Shown: positions 26,695 through 35,555, numbered from the stretch's first letter. The stretch is DNA of 64,000 bases from Candidatus Poribacteria bacterium (GCA_022826805.1 JAJDUH010000012.1:43153-107152); one strand, 5' to 3'. The notes: a model not told the origin generated them from the letters alone. Program-made: numbers and translations.

Positions 26695-27279
26695 TTAGTT
26701 CAACTGCTCAACTTCAAGCATTCCCAAGTCAACAGATGTTGAGCGCCCGAAAAGCGAAATACTGAGACGTAAACGGTGATGCACCATGTCAACTTCTTCA
26801 ATTTCGCCCGGAAATCCACTGAAGGGACCATTTATCACCTTCACCTTATCGCCAATCTCGTACTCGACCAGCGGTGTCGGTGGGACTTCCTCTTCCTCGG
26901 TTGACATCTGCAACATTGCCTCAACATCTTCAGGACTCAAGGGCGATGGATGTGCCGGGGGTCCCAAGAAATTCATAACCCCCGGGGTCTCTTGTATAAG
27001 TGCCCAACTTTTCTGTCCGATTTGACTATCGACATGCGGTCCGAGCTCATGGGTGGTGTTAATAAGGACATACCCCGGATAAGAAGGACGGACACTGACC
27101 TTGCGCTGACTGTCTTTTACCTCCACCACTTCGGTTTCTGGGACATTAACCTGCAAGATTTCGTCCTGTAACTCCTCCCTCGTAATCATATTATCGAGGC
27201 TGAGTTTAACCTTCTTTTCATGTCCTGTATATATCTGAACGACGTACCAGTATCCATCCATATTCCGATTCATGATCAT
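26695..27279 (-). CDS. nusG: transcription termination/antitermination factor NusG
   Basis: 194 residues. The NGN domain (WYVVQIYTGHEKKVKLSLDN, then SYPGYVLI and the TPGVMNFLG segment) is followed by a KOW domain (YEIGDKVKVINGPFSGFPGEIEEVD). It binds RNA polymerase and, through KOW, ribosomal protein S10 or Rho. Neither the ATG at 27279 nor the ATG six codons later has a strong ribosome site, so the first few residues are uncertain. It follows secE by 30 bases. Confidence 0.96.
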   Translation of the reverse strand: MIMNRNMDGYWYVVQIYTGHEKKVKLSLDNMITREELQDEILQVNVPETEVVEVKDSQRKVSVRPSYPGYVLINTTHELGPHVDSQIGQKSWALIQETPGVMNFLGPPAHPSPLSPEDVEAMLQMSTEEEEVPPTPLVEYEIGDKVKVINGPFSGFPGEIEEVDMVHHRLRLSISLFGRSTSVDLGMLEVEQLN

Positions 27280-27309
27280 GTCAATTACGCTGTTAAAAAT
27301 CCAAAGCTG

Positions 27310-27747
27310 TTAGCGGATAAAAAGTGTTCTGAGAAATGCCATACCGAAACCTTGAAGAGAAGTGTTTAAGACATACTGACTTACAAGGACGGCAATTAAA
27401 GGAATACAAGCTATCGCTGTTGCTATCAGTTTTCGGTTTTTTTCGTTTCCGAAGAATGAGCCGTCAGAAGCAGCATTCGCTTCTCTACTGCTCTGAGGTT
27501 GGTTTTCCCAACTCCTCACGAAAAAGAAAACGACGATTGGAAGTGCTATCAAAACAATCCAACTTAAAGGGCTACTCCATTTAGGGAGGGCAGAGTTACC
27601 ATCCACTAAACCGATGAAAAGCCCTAACAATGCGGAGGCGACAATGACTGTAATAGTGCTGCCTTGAACCTCCTTCGCGTCGGGTTTGGACACCTTCTGC
27701 CATTCCAGAGTAATTCCCTGAATGTAGTTTTTTAAACGAGCTATCAT
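27310..27747 (-). CDS. secE: preprotein translocase subunit SecE, extended form
   Basis: 145 residues, longer than the usual 60-70 of single-helix SecE. The core is at the N-terminus: amphipathic helix KNYIQGITLEWQKVSKPDAKEVQ, then a helix over ~30-48. SecE clamps SecY in the Sec translocon. Two further hydrophobic helices (~61-79 and ~106-125) follow, unlike E. coli SecE, whose extra helices precede the core. The canonical KV-x-WP is KVSKP here. Its position between tRNA-Trp and nusG supports the call strongly. Confidence 0.85.
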   Translation of the reverse strand: MIARLKNYIQGITLEWQKVSKPDAKEVQGSTITVIVASALLGLFIGLVDGNSALPKWSSPLSWIVLIALPIVVFFFVRSWENQPQSSREANAASDGSFFGNEKNRKLIATAIACIPLIAVLVSQYVLNTSLQGFGMAFLRTLFIR

Positions 27748-27765
27748 AGATTAAAGATTAAAAGG

Positions 27766-27839
27766 CAGGCCAGGAGGGATTCGAACCCCCAACATTCGGT
27801 TTTGGAGACCGACGCTCTAGCCGTTGGAGCTACTGGCCT
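27766..27839 (-). tRNA. tRNA-Trp (CCA)
   Basis: Full cloverleaf on the minus strand: acceptor AGGCCAG/CTGGCCT, loop CTCCAAA with anticodon CCA, T-loop TTCGAAT, discriminator G. No encoded CCA tail. Located between rpmG and secE. Confidence 0.96.
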
Positions 27840-27921
27840 GCAAGAGTTTCGTAGGGCAGCACACCCGTTTAAGCAAGAAATTTTCACACTTAAAGGGTTG
27901 CTGTCTGTGGCACCTACTAAA

Positions 27922-28074
27922 TTATCGTGTTTCTTTATGGCTTGTATGCTTTCGGCAGAACCGACAGTATTTCTTCCGCTCGTACCGATTTTGCTGCGTT
28001 CGGCGATTGCGTGTTGTCACATAATTTCGCCGACTGCATGCATCACATGCTAATGTTACAACATCTCTTGGCAT
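27922..28074 (-). CDS. rpmG: ribosomal protein L33
   Basis: 50 residues beginning MPRDVVTLACDAC; the longer open frame upstream runs into tRNA-Thr. It has the zinc-ribbon form with two CxxC pairs (CDAC at ~10-13, CRFC at ~40-43), and the basic NYVTTRNRR and ERKKYC segments typical of L33. Placed between tRNA-Thr and tRNA-Trp as in many bacteria. Confidence 0.95.
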   Translation of the reverse strand: MPRDVVTLACDACSRRNYVTTRNRRTQQNRYERKKYCRFCRKHTSHKETR

Positions 28075-28098
28075 AATAGACGCTCTACTTTCCGTAAG

Positions 28099-28174
<76 letters not shown>

Positions 28175-28193
28175 ACAAATAGAAACCCCAACA

Positions 28194-28266
28194 AGCGGGA
28201 GACGGGATTTGAACCCGCGACACATGGCTTGGAAGGCCAATGCTCTACCAGCTGAGCTACTCCCGC
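28194..28266 (-). tRNA. tRNA-Gly (TCC)
   Basis: Acceptor GCGGGAG/CTCCCGC, loop CTTCCAA with anticodon TCC, T-loop TTCAAAT, discriminator T. The outermost anticodon-stem pair is a T-T mismatch; otherwise the fold is standard. Confidence 0.95.
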
Positions 28267-28414
28267 ACATCTTTAACACATGAACAATAATAACGCTGTG
28301 GGCGACTCAGGAACACAGCCTTACCTATAGAGAAAAACCACTTTAGCGATACGGCAAATCTGTGAAATATCCTAAACCAAAACTCCCGATAATACTACTT
28401 TTTACAATAATAGA

Positions 28415-28496
28415 TGGGGGCAGATGGATTCGAACCACCGTAGGCATAGCCAACAGATTTACAGTCTGCCCTTTTTGACCGCTCAAGCATGCCCCC
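28415..28496 (-). tRNA. tRNA-Tyr (GTA)
   Basis: 82 bases with a long variable arm as expected for tRNA-Tyr; acceptor GGGGGCA/TGCCCCC, loop CTGTAAA with anticodon GTA, T-loop TTCGAAT, discriminator A. About 148 bases of apparently empty spacer separate it from tRNA-Gly. Confidence 0.95.
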
Positions 28497-28505
28497 ACAT
28501 ATAAA

Positions 28506-28577
28506 GGCTGACGAGAGGAATCGAACCTCCAACCTAGTGATTACAAATCACTTGCTCTACCATTGAGCCACGTCAGC
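28506..28577 (-). tRNA. tRNA-Thr (TGT)
   Basis: Acceptor GCTGACG/CGTCAGC, anticodon stem AGTGA/TCACT with loop TTTGTAA, T-loop TTCGATT. The discriminator is C and CCA is not encoded. It is the first gene behind the perfect promoter at 28590-28618. Confidence 0.95.
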
Positions 28578-28589
28578 AAATACCTTATA

Positions 28590-28618
28590 ATTATAACCAG
28601 TTTATCGTAGAATGTCAA
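28590..28618 (-). promoter_or_regulatory. perfect consensus promoter of the tRNA-rpmG-secE-nusG cluster
   Basis: Minus strand: TTGACA, 17 bases, TATAAT, six bases or so before the predicted RNA start and about 12 bases before tRNA-Thr. No other strong promoter was seen down to rplK. Confidence 0.9.
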
Positions 28619-28678
28619 GTGATTCTTCTTTTTTTCAAGAGGTGCTTCTAACAGAAGCCATCTCTGGCTTACCCCGGG

Positions 28679-29026
28679 TTAGAGCCCTTCTTCGGGTTCT
28701 TCTTCTTCAGTATTTTCCTCTCCCTCATGAACAACCTCTTCACCGAATATATCGCTTGCATCATCTGAATCCTGAGGATCCGTAAAAATTGATGGCGGAC
28801 TGGAAACCGGCACCTTCGCTTCGCTCTGTTCATAACGAAGTTTCCCATCAATTAATTCCTGTGTAGCAATAGCGACCGGTTTCTGTTTTTTGTTCGCTAC
28901 GCTTGAGGGAACAATAGGCAAACCGTCCGCATTTATTTGGCGTGCACGTTTTGCGACGACATTCACTGCAAGATATTTATTTTCCACTGTCTTCACCAAA
29001 TCCTCATTATAGACCACTTCATTCAT
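28679..29026 (-). CDS. rpoZ: RNA polymerase omega subunit
   Basis: 115 residues. The omega/RPB6 core is clear: ENKYLAVNVVAKRARQINADG, then KPVAIATQELIDGKLRY. Omega helps fold and assemble the beta-prime subunit. The C-terminal ~45 residues are a low-complexity acidic tail (GEENTEEEEPEEGL). The ATG has no strong ribosome site. It is preceded by a ~290-base leader from a TATAAT promoter containing a strongly structured segment, and is followed in the same direction by the tRNA operon promoter. Confidence 0.9.
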   Translation of the reverse strand: MNEVVYNEDLVKTVENKYLAVNVVAKRARQINADGLPIVPSSVANKKQKPVAIATQELIDGKLRYEQSEAKVPVSSPPSIFTDPQDSDDASDIFGEEVVHEGEENTEEEEPEEGL

Positions 29027-29244
29027 TTTGACTGCTCACACACCTAAAGGAGTAGGATTCCCATGGTAACCACCCTATTTCAGCGGTTGGGTATCTTTCT
29101 ATTTTTTTATAGAGATATTCGGCATTACGCATGCAAAATTGCAGGCACCAACCGATTAGCCATTCACTCTCATCACAAACGACTGGAGGATAGCAGCCCC
29201 AGTAACTCATAAACCTGATTTGTGGGATTGTGAGAAACATCCGC

Positions 29245-29319
29245 ATCCGTTCTATCCATGCAAGTGGACGGGCGAGACACGTGCAAGGTTGCACGTGCTT
29301 GCATTCTCACCCAACGGAT
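29245..29319 (-). ncRNA. candidate structured leader RNA or small RNA upstream of rpoZ
   Basis: The predicted transcript start (~29319) falls on the first base of a nested hairpin. ATCCGTT (29319-29313) pairs with AACGGAT (29251-29245); GGGTGAGA (29312-29305) with TCTCGCCC (29277-29270); and a perfect nine-base-pair hairpin CACGTGCAA/TTGCACGTG spans 29297-29278. Alternative partners exist: ATGCAAG (29304-29298) with CTTGCAT (29264-29258), and GTGAGAA (29310-29304) with TTCTCAC (29236-29230). No known RNA family is recognised. A 91-codon frame through it looks like chance. It may be a leader controlling rpoZ or a separate RNA. Confidence 0.4.
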
Positions 29320-29325
29320 ATTACA

Positions 29326-29355
29326 ATTATACCACAAATTTTTGTAGAATGCGAA
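29326..29355 (-). promoter_or_regulatory. promoter upstream of the rpoZ leader
   Basis: Minus strand: TTCGCA (4/6 match), 18 bases, perfect TATAAT. It would start the structured leader at about 29319 and then rpoZ. Confidence 0.5.
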
Positions 29356-29517
29356 TGTTTTTTTGAGAAAGTACGATAGACGTATTTGAACCCAAATCTA
29401 AAGATTTGGATTTTTAAGAATTGCAGTTGCTTCCCTCATTAGGTAAGGATTCAGACCAAGAACAACTATTAATTATACCCAATTCTCCAGAAAAGTCAAA
29501 TTAAAATGGCGGAAAAG

Positions 29518-29546
29518 TTGACAAGTTAACTTTAAAGTGGTAAAAT
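29518..29546 (+). promoter_or_regulatory. sigma70-type promoter of mqnC
   Basis: TTGACA, 17 bases, TAAAAT, about 45 bases before the mqnC start. The 29356-29517 stretch before it holds only an 18-base AT-rich palindrome (29392-29409). Confidence 0.8.
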
Positions 29547-29596
29547 TGAAATATTGAGTTGTGTATCTGTACATTTATGTATTAAAGGAACTTTAA

Positions 29597-30664
29597 ATGG
29601 ATACGAACATCCAGCCTATTCTCGAAAAATCGCTTGCGGGGGAACGGTTAGACTTTGACGATTGTCTCACGCTTTTCAAAAGCCACGATCTACTTGCTTT
29701 GGGGCACGCGGCGGATGTTATCCGGCAACGGAAGCACCCTGAAGGTCACGTTACCTATATTATCGACCGAAATATCAACTATACTAATTGGTGTTACGTT
29801 GATTGCGATTTCTGCGCCTTTTACCGCCATCGTCGCGATCCTGACGCCTATGTCATGGAACGGGACGAACTTGGGAAAAAAATTCAGGAGACCCTCGACC
29901 TTGGTGGTGAAATGATTCTCATGCAGGGCGGGCTACACCCGAAACTAAAACTGGATTGGTACGAAGACCTACTTCGGTGGATTAAAGCGAACTACCACAT
30001 ACACATCCATGGATTTTCACCACCAGAATTGGACTGGTTTGCCAAGATAAACCGCATGTCGTTGCGAGAAATGCTCATCCGCTTACGGGATGCTGGACTC
30101 GATTCGATTCCTGGCGGCGGTGCTGAGATCCTTACCGAACACGCCCGCAACGAAATTAGCCCCAAAAAATGCACTGCTGATGAATGGTTAGAAGTGATGC
30201 GTCAGGGACATCTGATCGGACTCAAATCGAGCGCAACGATGATGTATGGGCACGTAGAGAGTTACGCCGAACGTGTTGAACACCTCGTCCGTCTGCGTGA
30301 CTTGCAAGACGAAACGGGCGGATTTACTGCTTTCATCTGTTGGTCCCTCCAACCTGCCAACACCCGCATGGAACACATACCCCCCGCGGGAAGCTTTGAA
30401 TACCTTAAGACCCTTGCCATCTCCCGATTATTTTTAGATAATTTTGAAAATTTTCAATCTTCGTGGGTTACCCAAGGTCCCAAGATTGGGCAGTTGTCCC
30501 TCAAGTTCGGTGCAAACGACATGGGCGGTACAATGATAGAAGAAAACGTTGTTAGCCAAGCCGGAACCGTCTATTGCATGCCAATCGAGGAGATTGAAAG
30601 GACTATTAGTGAGTTGGGATATACGCCTAAGCGCCGTAACTTTTTCTACGAACTCCTTAATTAA
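29597..30664 (+). CDS. mqnC: cyclic dehypoxanthinyl futalosine synthase (radical SAM)
   Basis: 355 residues. The radical-SAM cluster motif is C66-x3-C70-x2-C73 in NYTNWCYVDCDFCAFYR. HVTYIIDRNINYTN, LMQGGLHP, IHGFSPPE, IPGGGAEIL and the SATMMYGH segment match MqnC, which closes the second ring in the futalosine route to menaquinone. MqnE, the related aminofutalosine synthase, is the main alternative, but these phrases fit MqnC better. AAGGA precedes the ATG. No other menaquinone genes are in the window. A four-iron cluster and SAM are expected cofactors; action is cytoplasmic. Confidence 0.9.
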   Translation: MDTNIQPILEKSLAGERLDFDDCLTLFKSHDLLALGHAADVIRQRKHPEGHVTYIIDRNINYTNWCYVDCDFCAFYRHRRDPDAYVMERDELGKKIQETLDLGGEMILMQGGLHPKLKLDWYEDLLRWIKANYHIHIHGFSPPELDWFAKINRMSLREMLIRLRDAGLDSIPGGGAEILTEHARNEISPKKCTADEWLEVMRQGHLIGLKSSATMMYGHVESYAERVEHLVRLRDLQDETGGFTAFICWSLQPANTRMEHIPPAGSFEYLKTLAISRLFLDNFENFQSSWVTQGPKIGQLSLKFGANDMGGTMIEENVVSQAGTVYCMPIEEIERTISELGYTPKRRNFFYELLN

Positions 30665-30703
30665 CTGCACACTGATTTGGCGTTTCCCCACCCGGAGTTT
30701 GAG

Positions 30704-32149
30704 ATGCCTGATACCCGCCCCAACATTCTGTTAATCACTACCGATCAACAACGTGGCGACTGTTTGGGCCTGGATCCCGATGGTCCCGACTGCCTGCAAA
30801 CACCAAACTTGGACTGGATCGGTCGCACTGGCACCCATTTTCGTCGCGGGTATGCTGAATGCCCGAGCTGTATTCCAGCACGGCGTAGTCTGATGACTGG
30901 TACCGCACCAGCGGCAAACGGTGCAGTTGGATTTAAAGGAGCGGAGTGGAATCCACCGCACACCCTGGCCGGCGAATTGTCTGCAGCAGGTTATCAAACC
31001 GAGATGATCGGCAAACTGCATCTGACCCCGTTGCGCAAGCGATACGGTTTCGATCACCTTCAGTTGGCTGATGCCACCCGAGGCAACCATAATGATTACG
31101 TCGATTGGCTTCAGGAACATTACCACCGCAACGATATTGATCCAGGCATGGCACACGGTGTCTCTGCCAACGGATGGGTTGGCCGTCCGCATTATTTACC
31201 TGAAGAGCAGATGCATACCTTCTGGTGCATTGATCGCGCCCTCAGCTTTCTGCAAAAACGCGACCCAACGGTGCCTTTTTTTCTCAACATCTCTTTTATA
31301 GATCCACACCCACCGCTCACACCACCGGTTCACTATTACCAGCGCTATATCCACCGGGATCTCCCCCCACCTGTGGTAGGCGACTGGGCACCCGAATTCG
31401 AGGGAACCCAAAAGGGACTGGATCCAAATGCTTGGGAAATCTGTCTTGATGACTACGACCTGCGCTGCGCCCGTGCCGCTTATTACGGGATGATTAATTT
31501 TATTGATGATCAGATCGGTCGTCTGATCCAATACACCGGTGGACTAAAGGACTGCCTTGTCATTTTCACATCCGACCACGGCGAGATGCTGGGCGATCAC
31601 AACCTATATCGGAAAACCTGGCCCTACGAAGCCTCAGCACGAGTGCCCTTTCTAATCCGAGCACCGGCGAGCTGGGGATATCCGAAAGAATCCATCTGCT
31701 ACAGTCCCGTCGGTCTACAGGACATCATGCCCACTATCTTGGACACCGTTGGGGTCGAGATTCCCATTACTTGTACTGGTAGGAGTTTGCTTCCTATCAT
31801 GCGCGGAGACACCGACCGTGTGCGGGATTGCTTGCACGGTGAGCACTCTGGCTGTTATGAGTATAGTCATGGAAATCATTATGTGACCGACGGACACTAT
31901 AAGTACGTGTGGTATTCTCAGACCGGTCGGGAACACTTTTTCAATCTGCAAGACGATCCTCATGAAACACACGATCTAGCGAATCGGAGCGGGGCTGAAA
32001 ACCAATTGACGCCCTGGCGAAATCAATTGATTGATTTTCTCCATCACCGTCCCGAAGGCTTTACTGACGGCACAAACCTCATAGCGGGACAAACACATGA
32101 TGCCTTGCTGCCAGACTATCAACCTGATGCCACCTATCCTTATCTATGA
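30704..32149 (+). CDS. type I sulfatase (formylglycine-dependent)
   Basis: 481 residues from an ATG with GGAG six bases upstream; a TTG nine codons earlier is less likely. NILLITTDQQRGD is the metal-binding start; the sulfatase signature is C56-I-P-A-R60 followed by RSLMTG, in which Cys56 would become formylglycine. FTSDHGEMLGDH supplies the remaining metal ligands. The family cleaves sulfate esters, and many marine members act on sulfated polysaccharides. No clear signal peptide is seen, so location is open. The maturase is not in this window. It starts 39 bases after mqnC and may share its transcript. Confidence 0.9.
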   Translation: MPDTRPNILLITTDQQRGDCLGLDPDGPDCLQTPNLDWIGRTGTHFRRGYAECPSCIPARRSLMTGTAPAANGAVGFKGAEWNPPHTLAGELSAAGYQTEMIGKLHLTPLRKRYGFDHLQLADATRGNHNDYVDWLQEHYHRNDIDPGMAHGVSANGWVGRPHYLPEEQMHTFWCIDRALSFLQKRDPTVPFFLNISFIDPHPPLTPPVHYYQRYIHRDLPPPVVGDWAPEFEGTQKGLDPNAWEICLDDYDLRCARAAYYGMINFIDDQIGRLIQYTGGLKDCLVIFTSDHGEMLGDHNLYRKTWPYEASARVPFLIRAPASWGYPKESICYSPVGLQDIMPTILDTVGVEIPITCTGRSLLPIMRGDTDRVRDCLHGEHSGCYEYSHGNHYVTDGHYKYVWYSQTGREHFFNLQDDPHETHDLANRSGAENQLTPWRNQLIDFLHHRPEGFTDGTNLIAGQTHDALLPDYQPDATYPYL

Positions 32150-32224
32150 ATCCACTTATCGTAGATTTTAGAATCCTTGGATACTGTGAACCGACAAGGT
32201 TTCCGAATCTTAGCAGTGGGCGCG

Positions 32225-32252
32225 AAAAAGGGCGAGGCATGGAACCTCGCCC
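32225..32252 (-). terminator. intrinsic terminator after the PpiD-like gene
   Basis: Minus strand: an eight-base-pair stem (GGGCGAGG/CCTCGCCC, plus 32230-32252, seven-base loop) followed by five T. It could also weakly end the sulfatase transcript from the other side, but the T run is on the minus side. Confidence 0.7.
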
Positions 32253-32335
32253 AACACAGTTCATTAAGTACGATGTTAGGAAATTTTTGCTTCCCAGTAT
32301 CAAATTTTGGCTCACTAATCACGCCATCTGAGCAT

Positions 32336-34291
32336 CTAACGGTAATCCGGATGAATCCAGAGTTCGCTTACTTTTTTACGTGCAGCGAACCAATTCAAAT
32401 ACGCCTCTCGTTTTTTAGCCTGAATAAGTGTCTGAAGGTGTCGCGTCTTTTCAGCCGGATCCATCTGGAACGCTTCGACATCTGGCTCCTGTCGTTCAAC
32501 AAGTTGAAGGATATACACGGAAGAATCACCTTTAAAGGGACCTGCGATTTCATCTATTTTCATCCGAAACGCGGCAAACATTGCTTCAGCGGAATTCCCC
32601 ATACCAGAGATATAGTTGCTATTAGCACTAAGCGAGAACAGATTGCTTTCTTGTACCGAAAGTCGATCCGTCGTCAAATCTTCAGGTGCATTATACTTTT
32701 TAAGCAATTCCTCCAGCGATTCGTCACTGACGTGTTGATTAAACAGACTTTGTGCATCCGCCAAGGCAAGTGCTGCTGTCTTCTCTTCTTTTACTGCTTC
32801 AATCACCTCTGTTTTCACCTCAGCGAATGGTGGGATAGCCGCAGGTTTCTTCTCTAAGATGGTGGCAACAAAATAGGCTTCTACCTCACCAGTCCGTTTT
32901 TTCGCTTCAATTACCTTTATCACACCCACTTCCATATCAAAAACATCTTCGATTAACCCCTCATACCCCCACCTCGCGCCGATTTGTGGGATTGTTGTGG
33001 CATCGCGGCTAAAGAATCCCGTCTCCAAAACAGTGAGCGAGAGATTCTTGTAGTTCTCATGTGCGAGCGCAGCATCATAGTCTTGAATTTCGATTTCATA
33101 CAACAAGTCGTCAGATATCCTTTTTGCCTCATCAACACCGCTGACTTGAACGAGTTTTTGTTGGATTTCGTATTGGACTTGGACGAAAGGTTGCGTTTCT
33201 GGCGCTTTTTTCTCTTCTAACTTGATTATATGATATCCGAATTGCGTCTCGACTAAACCACTCACTTCTCCGGGTTTCAGGACATCAAATGCAGTTTCTT
33301 CAAAAGGCTTCACCATTTCACCACGCGCGAAATAGTCTCCAGCGGGAAGTTTTGGATTCGAGCCTCTTAGTGCACCACCGCGTGCTGCGGACGGACCTTC
33401 CGAATGTACTTCCGCAAGCTTGGCGAAATCGGCACCCGCTGCAAGCTCTGTATTAACGCTTTTAAGTAGTTCCTCTGCAGCTGCTTTGGTTTCCGTCTTC
33501 TGTTCATCAGTTGCATTGTCAGGAAACTTCTTCAAGATATGGCGCGCTTTGACCGCTTCCGGAGTAGTAAATGTCGATTGATTCGCATCATAATATTCCT
33601 TAACCCCTGAATCAGAAACAAAATTGGCAGGATTTACCCTGATAAACTTAACGTTTACCTGTTCTTGGGATTTGTAGTCGTCCTTGTTCTTCTCATAATA
33701 GGCGTCTGCTTCCGCGTCGTCAACTTCAACTGTTGGGCTGTAATCGCTATGCTTCAATTCAATAAATTTGACTTTCGCCTTATTAGATTCAAGTCGATAT
33801 GCCTGTTCTGCTTCGGTGTCGGTTACCAATTCCAAGGCTTGTATGCTGTCTCGGAGTGCGGCGGAACTAAGCTGCAAACGGATATTCTCCGTATAGACGT
33901 CGGCTGCTCCGAATTGTTCGTAAAGATTGTACTGCTGGACTCGATTTGCATCGCTTCTAATATAACGTCTTATGTCGGCATCAGCGATATCTACACTTCC
34001 AAGAATCGTTTGCTGTACCCAACGATCAATGACTGACTTTTGCGTCTGTTCTCGATCAGTGGTGCCGAATCTCTGATTTTGTCTCTCAGATTCCATGGCA
34101 TTAGCGACTGCGTTTTCAAACTCACCACGTTTGACCTCAGTACCATCAATCCTGAGAACAACTTCTCCTTCCGGATCCTCGCCTCCACCTCGCGTGTTAC
34201 TATAGAGGAATACAGTTCCGATTAAGAACACAATGGCGATTATCCACATAAAAAGTTGCGCAATAAATTTTTCGCGTAGAAAGATAATCAT
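32336..34291 (-). CDS. PpiD/SurA-like periplasmic peptidyl-prolyl isomerase
   Basis: 651 residues. One membrane helix (~11-30) anchors the protein with its bulk in the periplasm. Residues ~42-240 form a SurA_N/PpiD-like helical chaperone part, and ~249-355 a parvulin domain (VKARHILKKFP, SEGPSAARGGALRG, FGYHIIKLEEKK). The C-terminal ~290 residues include a second, degenerate parvulin-like stretch. It probably assists folding of secreted and outer-membrane proteins such as the barrel at 5.9 kb. A perfect promoter lies 110 bases upstream and a terminator follows. Confidence 0.88.
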   Translation of the reverse strand: MIIFLREKFIAQLFMWIIAIVFLIGTVFLYSNTRGGGEDPEGEVVLRIDGTEVKRGEFENAVANAMESERQNQRFGTTDREQTQKSVIDRWVQQTILGSVDIADADIRRYIRSDANRVQQYNLYEQFGAADVYTENIRLQLSSAALRDSIQALELVTDTEAEQAYRLESNKAKVKFIELKHSDYSPTVEVDDAEADAYYEKNKDDYKSQEQVNVKFIRVNPANFVSDSGVKEYYDANQSTFTTPEAVKARHILKKFPDNATDEQKTETKAAAEELLKSVNTELAAGADFAKLAEVHSEGPSAARGGALRGSNPKLPAGDYFARGEMVKPFEETAFDVLKPGEVSGLVETQFGYHIIKLEEKKAPETQPFVQVQYEIQQKLVQVSGVDEAKRISDDLLYEIEIQDYDAALAHENYKNLSLTVLETGFFSRDATTIPQIGARWGYEGLIEDVFDMEVGVIKVIEAKKRTGEVEAYFVATILEKKPAAIPPFAEVKTEVIEAVKEEKTAALALADAQSLFNQHVSDESLEELLKKYNAPEDLTTDRLSVQESNLFSLSANSNYISGMGNSAEAMFAAFRMKIDEIAGPFKGDSSVYILQLVERQEPDVEAFQMDPAEKTRHLQTLIQAKKREAYLNWFAARKKVSELWIHPDYR

Positions 34292-34399
34292 GTCTTATTA
34301 ACGTATCTCCTGAATGTAATACAGGGAATGAATTTGGTCTATTCCCAGACCAAATTCGGTTGATGTCTAACAGACTTTCGTACATGAAGAGGTGTTAAT

Positions 34400-34428
34400 A
34401 TTATACATATAAACATAACGAATGTCAA
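34400..34428 (-). promoter_or_regulatory. perfect consensus promoter of the PpiD-like gene
   Basis: Minus strand: TTGACA, 17 bases, TATAAT. The leader to the ATG is about 100 bases and contains a short inverted repeat around GTCTATTCCCAGACCAAAT (near 34340-34360). Confidence 0.85.
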
Positions 34429-34522
34429 ATTGTAGTAGTTGGCAAACCCACAGCCTAAATCAGTGGAATTGTTAAGTAAGTCCGTTCATAGATAGCAAAT
34501 CACAGCGAATTCTGATAAAAAT

Positions 34523-34551
34523 TTGCTAATTTTTAAAATATATTATATACT
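34523..34551 (+). promoter_or_regulatory. sigma70-type promoter of the OGG1-like gene
   Basis: TTGCTA, 17 bases, TATACT, about 53 bases before the ATG at 34611. With the opposing promoter it accounts for the AT-rich divergent gap 34292-34610, in which nothing else was seen. Confidence 0.55.
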
Positions 34552-34610
34552 AATTAGGAAACAACAAGGGTTTCAACGCCAAGTCTTTGTAGAAATCAGC
34601 AAGATATGCA

Positions 34611-35555
34611 ATGCAAATTCAGAATGTAACAGATTTTAGTCTGAAATACACCCTGGAATCTGGACAATCATTTCGATGGAACAAGATAGATGATGCCTAT
34701 TGTGGGGTCGTGGAGGGACGGATACTCAAAATTTCCCAACAAGGGACTACACTACACGTTGAGAGTTCCACCAACGAAGATGAGACGACTTTTTTGCCAT
34801 ATTTTCGTCACTATCTGGATCTGGAGCGCGATGTCCCGAAACTCCTTGGGGAAGTTGACAACGACGCCTACATTCATCGGACAATCCAGACCCTCTGGGG
34901 CATGCACATTCTGAACCAAGAACTCTGGGAAACAATAGCCTCCTTTATTTTATCACAAAACAACAATGTTTCTCGAATCCGTAGAATTATCCGTAGGCTT
35001 TCCGAGCGTTACGGGAAAAAATTAAGCATCGCAGCGTACGAGGATTATAGTTTTCCAAGTCCGCATGCCCTTGCGACAGCAACTGAGGCAGATCTTCTTG
35101 AATGCGGCACCGGTTATCGAGCTAGTTACCTCCAGGATACTGCGCGGGCAGTGGTTAATGGTGAACTTGCCCTCACCTCACTGAAACAATTGTCATATCC
35201 TGAAGCGAAACAAGAATTAATCCGTCGAAAAGGTATTGGTGAAAAAGTAGCGGATTGTATCTGTCTATTTTCGCTTGGACATCTCGCAGCACTACCGATT
35301 GATGTCTGGATAAAACGCATTTTTGAGACCCTTTATCTGCGCCGGCGTGCCACGCATCGCGAAATACGTGAATTCGCGTACAACTATTTCGGGGATGGCG
35401 TCGGATATGCCCAGCAGTATCTCTTCCACTACGTTCATGAATGTCCGGACTGGGCAGACACTGAGCACCTATCGCTTATTAATTTAAAGCAGAAACCGAA
35501 CCCAGCAGTGGAGAGTTCCAAACCGGTAGGAACACGAACGCATAGACAATCCTGA
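34611..35555 (+). CDS. ogg: 8-oxoguanine DNA glycosylase/AP lyase, OGG1 type
   Basis: 314 residues. The N-terminal OGG domain (LESGQSFRWNKIDDAYCGVV) is followed by the HhH-GPD glycosylase fold. The catalytic pair is in KGIGEKVADC (K212) and LPIDVW (D231), matching human OGG1 Lys249 and Asp268. It removes 8-oxoguanine opposite cytosine and cleaves the strand. OGG1-type enzymes are less common in bacteria than MutM. The last ~25 residues are a polar tail. It is followed 23 bases later by the coiled-coil gene, so the two are probably cotranscribed. Confidence 0.9.
   Translation: MQIQNVTDFSLKYTLESGQSFRWNKIDDAYCGVVEGRILKISQQGTTLHVESSTNEDETTFLPYFRHYLDLERDVPKLLGEVDNDAYIHRTIQTLWGMHILNQELWETIASFILSQNNNVSRIRRIIRRLSERYGKKLSIAAYEDYSFPSPHALATATEADLLECGTGYRASYLQDTARAVVNGELALTSLKQLSYPEAKQELIRRKGIGEKVADCICLFSLGHLAALPIDVWIKRIFETLYLRRRATHREIREFAYNYFGDGVGYAQQYLFHYVHECPDWADTEHLSLINLKQKPNPAVESSKPVGTRTHRQS

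Noticed and set aside
29019..29294. 91-codon minus-strand frame overlapping the rpoZ start
   Set aside because: GTG start inside a hairpin, no ribosome site, unusual Trp/Cys-rich composition; better explained as an RNA leader.
29392..29409. 18-base palindrome as a terminator
   Set aside because: The stem is AT-rich (CCAAATCT/AGATTTGG) and no gene end lies just upstream on the plus strand, so termination is doubtful.
32177..32857. 226-codon plus-strand frame
   Set aside because: It is antisense to the PpiD-like gene, crosses its terminator hairpin and has no domain or ribosome site.
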